Positions 56,846-64,000 of a stretch of 64,000 bases of DNA are shown here, piece after piece. A program made the position numbers and the translations under genes. Origin of the DNA: Selaginella moellendorffii (lineage: Eukaryota; Streptophyta; Lycopodiopsida; Selaginellales; Selaginellaceae). Each line of letters begins with the position of its first letter. The first letter of the stretch is position 1. The notes beneath the pieces were generated by a model. The model was not told the origin of the DNA, ran no database searches, and worked only from the letters and a program-made list of their open reading frames with translations. The stretch spans positions 3,023,823 to 3,087,822 of the forward strand of contig NW_003314270.1 of NCBI RefSeq assembly GCF_000143415.4. The letters run 5' to 3'.

Positions 56846-58593
56846 TCAAAGCTTGCTGGGAGCTTTGAGGCTTCCCATGGCTCTGGCCCTGTCTCGGAGC
56901 AAGAACTTTTGGACCTTACCAGTGGACGTCTTTGGAAGCTCTCCAAACACCAGGGATCGAGGAACCATGAAGTGGGGCATCCGAGCCCGGCAGTAATCGA
57001 TGATCCCTCGAGCGCTGGTCGCACCACCAATGTCCTTGAGCGTCACGAATGCACAGGGCGTCTCCCCCCAGAAATCGTCGGGCCGAGCGACCACAGCCGC
57101 CTCAAGAACTTCCGGATGGCCGTAGAGAACCGACTCCACCTCGATGCTACTGATGTTCTCGCCACCCGAGATGATGATATCCTTGGATCGGTCGCGCAGC
57201 TGGATGTAACCATCCGGATGGAGCACTCCCAAGTCACCGGTATGGAACCATCCTCCCTGGAACGCCGCCCTCGTCGCCTCATCGTCTCTGTGGTAGCCTT
57301 TCATCACAGTGCTTCCGCGGACCATCACTTCTCCCAGCGTCCGGCCATCTCGGGCAACCGACTCCATGGTTGCCGGATCCTTGACGTCGGCCTGGTGGAG
57401 CCCGAGGTGGACGACGCCTTGCCGGCTCTTGAGCTTGGCTCGCTCCTCGAGAGGAAAAGAGTTCCAGTGAGGCCGCCACGAGCAGACTAAAGCCGGCCCG
57501 TAAGTCTCCGTGAGGCCGTAAGCGTGTGTCACGACGAAGCCGAGCTCCTCCATGCTCGACAGGATCGCCGCTGGCGGAGGAGCGCCCCCGACGATCACCG
57601 CCACCTTGTCCGGAAGATCTCTCCTCTCGCTGGGCATGGAGCTGGCGATCATGTTGAGGACCGTGGGAGCTCCAGAGAGGTGAGTGACGGAGCTCTCGGC
57701 TATGGCATCAAAGGTGGCTTTGGCAGTGACGTTGCGTAGACAAATGTTGGTTCCACCCTGGGCAGCGATCGCCCACGTAAAGCACCAGCCATTGCAGTGG
57801 AACATTGGGAGCGTCCAGAGGTAGACTGGAAAAGGTCCCATCTCCCACAGGAGAATGCTGGCTATGGAGTTGAGATAAGCTCCACGGTGAGTGTAGAGAA
57901 CGCCCTTGGGCCTGGAGGTGGTACCGGACGTGTAGTTCAAGGCGATGGACTGTTCTTCATCGTCGGGGAGGACGAGAGGAAAATCCGGGCTGGAATTCTC
58001 GAGCAACTCCTCGTACTCTAGAATTCCACCATAGCTGTGAGCTGCTTGAGAAGTATAGGACTTATCTTTGACAAGGACGAGCTGGGGGAGAGGCTTGGAC
58101 GATTCGGCCAGGAGCTGGAGAGCTTGCGTGACGAGAGGGAAGAACTCCGAGTCCACAAAGACCGCGCGGCTCTGGGCGTGATCCAGCAGCAGCGCGATTG
58201 TGCGCGCGTCCAGCCGGAAGTTGATCGTGTTGAGGATCGCCCCGGCCATGGGAACGCCGAAGTGCATCTCATAGATCGCGGCGACGTTGGGGGCCACGAC
58301 GGAGACCTGGAAGAACAAGAAATGACAACCAAGAACACGATATTTCGATGGATCAATCGGCCAATTTCGATCGAGAGCACTGGAATTTCGCATACCACAG
58401 CGCCAGGATTGACGCCGAGCCGGAGTGAGATTGCGGACGCGAGACGGCGGCATCGATCCAGAGTCTGCGACCAAGTGAAGCATGAGGTACCGTGAATCAG
58501 CGATGTCCTGTCCCCAAACACTGCCGCGGATCTATAGAGGAAGCTGAGCGGCGACAATGGCGCGTGATTCGCCGCCATCCCTCTCTCCTCCAT
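56846..58593 (-). CDS. AAE: Peroxisomal acyl-activating enzyme, copy 2
   Basis: Exons 58396-58593 and 56846-58306 give 552 aa with the same intron position and the same exon lengths as copy 1 (198 and 1461 bp). All AMP-binding motifs and the terminal SKL are kept. The differences from copy 1 are scattered amino-acid changes, for example Pro-to-Ala in the GGAPPP stretch and RSGG to DIGG near the C-terminus. Both copies could be functional. High similarity despite intact frames points to recent duplication or gene conversion between the arms. The start is at 58593 by analogy with 49668. PRP3 ends about 300 bp away on the same strand. Confidence 0.93.
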
Positions 58594-58900
58594 CTCCTCT
58601 CCCCTATTCCTCCCGTGATCCTCCAATCATATACTTGTTTTAAAACCAAACGTCCTCTTTTATTTGACCAAAGCTTTAGCATTTCGCAGCTTTCTACCTC
58701 GATCGAGCGCTGGAAGAAACACGAAAGAATTCTAAAACCAGATCCTTCAGCAAGAAACTCGACCACTCACCATCTTGCTCGTAGCAGTAGCAAAACTTCG
58801 ATCACCACTCGACCATCATCCTTCTTTGCAAACTGGACCATCGCTCGCGATCTTCTTCTTGTAATGCAGCGCAATGGATCATCGCGATCTTCTTCATTTT

Positions 58901-61442
58901 CTACTCCTCCTTGTAATGCAGCGCGCTGTCCCAGTAATGCCCAACTCCAGCGTCGGACAAGTACTTCCTCGCGGCCCCGGCAGTGTGGAACTTTTGGAAG
59001 AAGAACCTGTCAAACGCTGGCCGAGCTACGCTTCCCTGCCACACCTGGACGCACTTGTTCTCCTTCTCCTCGTTTCCATCCTCCTCGTCCCCCTGCTCGT
59101 TTCCACCGCTGCCTTCTTCCTTCGCCGACCAGTTGATCCTCCGGAGCATCAGCTTGGTGTATCGCTTGATCGACTTTGCGCCACCCTCGACGATCACCAC
59201 CGTCATGCCGTCGGTGATGATCGCGCAACCTGTGAGCCTGTTCTCCTGGGCGTTGATGTCCACCTTAAACCGAGTCTGGGGGTGGGAGATGTCGCTCACC
59301 CGGAACACCGCGACTATGGTTTCCAGCGTCCCCTGGTCGTCAAAGAGCCTCTTTTCCTTCTTCTCGCGTCTCTCGGCTGGAGTGAGCTTCCTGGCGAGGT
59401 TTCTGTCCGTGTGAGCGCGCTCTCTCTCGGCCGCGGCAGTCCTGATCTCGTGTTCCATCCTCGTCGGGTCCTGGGTTGCCTCGGCTCCCAGCACGCTCAT
59501 GAGGTTGGACATCTTCACCTTTGCTTTTGGAGGTTCGATCTTTCCCTGCCTGATCAGCTCTTGCCTTTCTTTTTCCCTGGCTAGACGACGCTGGGTCCGC
59601 ATTTTCTTCTGCTCCTTTTTCGTTAGCTTGAGTGGCTGTGGTGGTGGAGGCGCTGGCTCTGCTGGGGGTTCGATCGGTACGGGGTGCTCAACGTAGATAT
59701 TGATCTTCTCTTTCTTGAACTTCACGTCAGCTCCGTCGATCACCTCGTCGTAACTCTGTGTCTGAGGAGGTAGAACAGCGAAATCCCTGTAGGAAAACTT
59801 CATGTCAGATTTTACTTTGTGCTTAACTCAAGAAAACTTACCACCACTCCACATGAGGAATCGGGTCTTGGTGCTGTTTGTCATCCTTGAATATCCTCTC
59901 CGTAACTTCTATAAGATTTGGGTTAATGTCCCCTTCTGCTTTGGCCTTTGCAAGGGCCGCCTGCTTCGACCTTATCTCGCGGGCTTTAGCAGCCCCAAAA
60001 CGATTCTAAACACAAGTTATGAGTGACTAGTAGAAGAAAAAAAATCAAAGTACTTACATTAAGTCGAAAGATTTCCGCCTTTTTCGTCCATCTTCCCTCT
60101 TCCACGAACTGAAAGGAGTTTCTCCTTTGACGTACAAGCTTTGTTCTGTCCATTCCCATGTCAGCATCAAAATGAGGATTATTTATTGGATCCTCCTCCA
60201 ATTCTGGATGTAAAATCTGGAAAGCATCCTTCTTTTGCTTGTTGATGTTCACCTAAGTACATATAACAAACCGTAGAAAGATCAGACCGCACCCCAAAAA
60301 CAACCAACTCACCTTGAGTGTGCTGATGTTTGACTTCCGGTTATCCACAACGACACCGTGCTCGTCAATCTCTCTTCCTTGCTTGTCCAAGCGAAGAACG
60401 GGGTGCTTTACAACTTTTGGCCCAGCCGATGGAACACCCGGTACGTGAAGTGCCATGGAACCAGGCGGCTGCTGGAAGCCGAGGCGAGCTACGCATTCCT
60501 GAGCACGCTTGTAACTCGCTATGTTTGCGGCATTAGCAACAACGTCCACTGTTCCGGAAGGCACCACAGAATCTGGGGTTATAGTGTTCGCGCTATCATT
60601 TTCGTTTGCCAGCTGCTCCAACTAGAAACAAGAGAAGAGAAAAAGGAACTCAAACAAAAGAAATAAAAAACTTCCACTTCACTTACCAGTGGCAACTTTT
60701 TCAGCTTCTCGTTGAGCTCCTTGCGAAGCTGCCGCATTCTCGCCTTGGCCTTCGCTATGGCCGATGCATCACCAGCAACTGGTGCCACCTCTGGTTCCGG
60801 TGCTGGAGACGGTTCTTGAGCAACAGGGGCAGTCTGTGGAACAGCCGCTGGAGCTGCTGCTGGAGCTGGAACAGGGGCAGGAACAGGAACAGGAGCTGGA
60901 GATGAAAATGGAGCCGGTGTTGGAGTTGAGGCCGGAGTTAAGGCCACCACTGGTTGTGCTGGTGTTTGTCCATTCATCTCTACATTGGAAGCTTTCTCTT
61001 CTTCAGCAAATTCGCTACGACTCCGCTTACTCACCGACTTATCGGCCGTCTCCTTCTCCAAATCGCGCTTGCGCTTCGCGTCCTTCCTTGATTCATCCTC
61101 CTGATCCCTGCTCCGCTTCTCCACCTTAGATCCATCTTCCTGATCCCTGCTACGCTTCTTCAAATCATCATCTTGCTCCCTGCCGCGCTTCTCCGACCTC
61201 GTTTTCTCCTTCTCCTCCTTGGAAGACTTGTGACCTCGGTCGTGCCTCTCCTCCTTGGATTTGTGATGCCGCCTATCATCCTCCTGCTTGTCATACCTCG
61301 AAGAAGAAGATTTGTGGCGCCGGCGATGATCATCCTCCTCCCGATCCACGTCCCTGTGGTGACGCCGCTCGCGCTTCTCGTCATGGTGCCAGCGATCGTC
61401 CTCCTCCACCCTATGGCGCCTATCCCTCCTCTCCTTCTCCAT
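58901..61442 (-). CDS. PRP3: U4/U6 snRNP protein PRP3
   Basis: Five exons (60687-61442, 60313-60621, 60058-60252, 59842-60005, 58901-59786) give 769 aa. PRP3 is a core protein of the U4/U6.U5 tri-snRNP and acts before spliceosome activation. The first 170 residues are Arg/Asp/His/Lys/Ser-rich repeats like other splicing factors, followed by a Pro/Ala-rich linker (about 180-230). The PRP3 domain proper contains KKDAFQILHPELEEDPINNPHFD, RWTKKAEIFRLN and the DPIPHVEWWD segment. The C-terminal DUF1115-type domain (about 610-769) has ENRLTGCAIITDGMTVVIVEGG and ends in RKYLSDAGVGHYWDSALHY. The ATG is 61442. The auxilin-like gene ends only 126 bp upstream on the same strand, so the promoter is very compact. 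Confidence 0.95.
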
Positions 61443-61568
61443 CGCCCCTCCCACCCTAACCCTAAACCCTTGAGCCTCAAAATGTGATATCTTTGTTTAT
61501 TTGGCATCACCACCACATTTACAATAATACCTGCGAAGAAGAAAATGCGAAACAACGATCCCTGCCAA

Positions 61569-64000
61569 TCAAAAAAGCTCTTCTGAGTTAAATTTGTTCC
61601 AAGCTTCCTGGAGAAAACCAAGAACAAGAGAGTGTGAGCTCCAGAGAAATGGGAGGAAAAAGAGAGAGAATCTCCCCACCTTCAACAAATCAAACACTTT
61701 CTCTGCGATGTACTTCTGCTGGATCGTCGCTCCTTTCTGCTGCACCTTATCAGGATGCACGCACAGAGTAGCTCTTCTATACACTTTCTTCACGGCCGCT
61801 CCAGTAAGTAAATCCGTGAGGGAAACGGGTTGCCACCCACATTCCGGCCACAATACCTGCGAATTCATGGACCAAAGAATTGAGTTGAATCGATCGATGC
61901 GTTTTCTACTTACATATTGCAGGGTCGAAAGCAAGGCACGAAGATTTCCTTCCTTCCCTGCAGCCCATCTCTTTATCTCCGAGTCTAATGTCTCGCTAGC
62001 TCTCTGCAAAAGTATGCAACCGGATTAAGCTTCTACGCATCTTAATGTTTGAAAAACGTTTTACGTGTTTCTCCGCTTGCTCTCTCTGGGTCGCCAAATC
62101 TCTCCGATGCTTTTCATCCAGAGCTTGTCTCTATTAAACAGCACGTAAGTGCAAGCGTAAAGTGTGAAACTTGGAAACACTCACTGCTCGTGCTTGTGTA
62201 CGCTGATCCCGTTCCAGCCGAGCCTTCCTTCTATCAGGTGTTTCACCATCTATCTCTCTGAAAGGAGAAGATGGATTGTCTAAGAGAAAGCATAGAGCCC
62301 GTTAGCCGACCATTGCACTAAAGACGCCTTCTGCTTACCAAATAAATTCGTTAACTCATCAATGCCAGAGACTGATGAGACTTTCTTCACTGGCGCGCCC
62401 GAGGAGCCTCTTTTATCACTCGAAGGAAACGGCTTCGAGAAATCCTGTAGGAAAAATACGAGGGGCTCGTCAACCAAAAATATAACAAAGGCGCCGTTTT
62501 TACCGAAGTTGGAGGTCGTTGCTTGGGAGCACTTGTTGCGCGGCCGAAGATACCCCCTTCGAAGTCGTCAGACGATGATCTTTGCTCTTTCGCTTTGTTT
62601 TGCGCAGCAGCAGCTTTACGTGCTTCTTCAGCGGCTCTTTCGCGAACTTGAGCATTGATCTTTCCCACGGCAGCTCGTTCCCCCGCCTTCTTTTCTGCTG
62701 CTATTCGTGCTTCTTCTGCTGCTCTCTCGCGCACTTGAGCATTGATTCTGTCCACTGCTGCTCGTTCCCTTGCTCGAGTCTCGGCCGCTGCTTTTTCGGA
62801 AGCCGCTTTCTCGGCTGCTGCTCTCTCAGCAGCCCTCTGCCTAGCGTCAGCAGCTGCTCTTTCACGAGCCTCAGCCGTCGCCTTCTCCACAGCAATTCGC
62901 TCGACTCTCTCACGAGCCTGTTTCGCTGCTCTCTGCCTCGCTTCCTGAGTAGCTCTTTCAACAGCCTCCCGTTCTCTCCTCAACCTCTCCTTTTCCTCCC
63001 GTTCTCTCTGTATGCGTTCCTCTTCTTCTCTTTCCGCTTTTCTCTGCAACTCTCTTTCCTTCTCAAGCTTGTATCTTGCTTCTGCCTCGTCCTCATCGTC
63101 ACTTAGTCCCCCTTGAAAGTCGTGACGACCATTCACATACGGACTCTCGTGGTAGCCAAGGCCAGGAGGTGGTCGGGAAGGAGGCGGCGCTACTGTAGGG
63201 TCGGTCAAGAGCCGCACACTGTGAACGGTCACCCAAGGTTCCTTAAACTCACGAGAAGTTCCCTCCTCCGTGAAGTCCCCTGATCCATAACTATCTGCTG
63301 GAATGTACTCTTCATTCGGGACGTAGTCCTTCGCCGGAACATACTCTTCCTGCACCGCTTCCTCTTTTCCTTCTGGTAAAGAATCATCACTATCGTTGTC
63401 CACGTCGGCTTTCCTGGAAGAACCAAAGCTTTGTCTAACTGACTTTGGATAGCCGGTGAAGGGATCCAAAGGATCTGAAACAGAAGGTACGCCAGAGAAT
63501 GGATCGGGTTCAATACCGGCGAAAGGGTCTACCTCCGTCGAAGCAGGGGCCGGTTCGTCGACAGAGATGAAAGAGCTCGGCTCTGGCTGCTTGGAAGAAG
63601 AGTACCTGGAAACAGCATTTTTAAGTTTCCAGACTTATAGGACGAAACTACAAAGAACACGTACCCGGATCCCATGCCTGGTATCAAGTCATCATCGTAA
63701 GGTGTGGAGCCAGTGTCGAACTGTGGCGGAGGAGGTTTGGTCTTTGGTCCCGATCTATATCCCCCAAGCAGATCATCCGTCGGGCTTTCACTGGAGCTAG
63801 CTCCTCCTCCACCACCACCAAAGACATTGTCGTAAGAAACGCCCGAGGAGGAGCGAGTCCCTCGCACACCCACGAAGATATCATCCTCGTAAGGAGCGTC
63901 GAAAACCGGGAGAGAGTGATCTCTGGAAGAGGACGACGATGGCGGAGGCGGCGGCTGCGATCTAAAGATGTCCTCGTAGACAGGCACCGATGGGGCGGAG
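61569..64000 (-). CDS. Auxilin-like J-domain protein, 5' end beyond the window
   Basis: At least nine exons are visible. The C-terminal ones are 61569-61607, 61680-61856, 61914-62003 and 62065-62130. Auxilins recruit Hsc70 to clathrin coats for uncoating. The J domain is encoded by 61569-62003 and has [16 protein letters not shown] with the HPD motif. Upstream lies a long Glu/Arg/Ala-rich coiled coil (about 62560-63110). Before it, clathrin/AP-2-type DPF motifs occur three times near 63440-63535, with YEDDIF, YDNVF and DDLL patches (63690-63990). This layout matches plant auxilin-like proteins rather than the shorter JAC1 type. The reading frame runs off the window end at 64000. Confidence 0.92.

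Larger units (their letters stand above)
55526..58650 (-). repeat. Right arm of inverted duplication
   Basis: Inverted copy of 49630-52685 carrying an MPP-alpha fragment and AAE copy 2. The arms are 3.1 kb and the spacer 2.8 kb. Confidence 0.88.

Overview
The window is nuclear DNA of a land plant. The best fit is a lycophyte such as Selaginella; this is inference. The genes are vascular-plant families (FatA thioesterase, OVATE protein, PTS1-tagged acyl-activating enzyme, SD2-type receptor kinase). Their introns are very short (mostly 45-100 nt, clean GT-AG), and dense gene islands alternate with nested transposons.

Layout. 1-3.2 kb: a partial glycine-rich gene and an intronless G-type lectin receptor kinase. 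3.8-6.1 kb: a decayed Ty3/gypsy relic. 6.1-35 kb: a stack of transposons. An outer, minus-strand, non-coding LTR element (6112-about 34996) carries a 674-bp TRIM (7890-8563). Its 5' LTR is split by a plus-strand element of the same family (11630-33848, 22.2 kb, TSD ACTTG). That inner element carries a solo LTR (15161-16855, TSD AGGCC) and a 13.4-kb DNA element with terminal inverted repeats (17779-31208). 35.2-38.6 kb: a degenerate second copy of the glycine-rich/kinase pair.

39.5-64 kb is a gene island: OVATE protein, FatA and VPS55 (divergent), LETM1, a small lysine-rich protein, an acyl-activating enzyme (AAE) and mitochondrial processing peptidase alpha (MPP-alpha), a second inverted AAE copy with an MPP-alpha fragment, PRP3, and the 3' part of an auxilin-like gene. 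49.6-58.65 kb is a large inverted duplication: AAE and the MPP-alpha 3' half form arms of about 3.1 kb around a 2.8-kb spacer. The spacer also holds an inverted LETM1 fragment.

The most unusual object is the 13.4-kb DNA element. It has two large divergent genes. The plus-strand gene is a transposase-like DUF7869-type protein. The minus-strand gene is a multi-exon protein of unknown function. Roughly 28 copies of a 22-bp imperfect palindrome (half-site ATGGCRTG, mirrored CAYGCCAT) are scattered through the element and were not seen elsewhere in the window. At least four copies sit inside tiny introns (38-54 nt) of the minus-strand gene. Both genes carry in-frame stops but few frameshifts, so this copy is recently inactivated or stop-tolerant.

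Exon coordinates were worked out by hand from splice signals and frame continuity. Family names rest on recognised motifs, not on searches.
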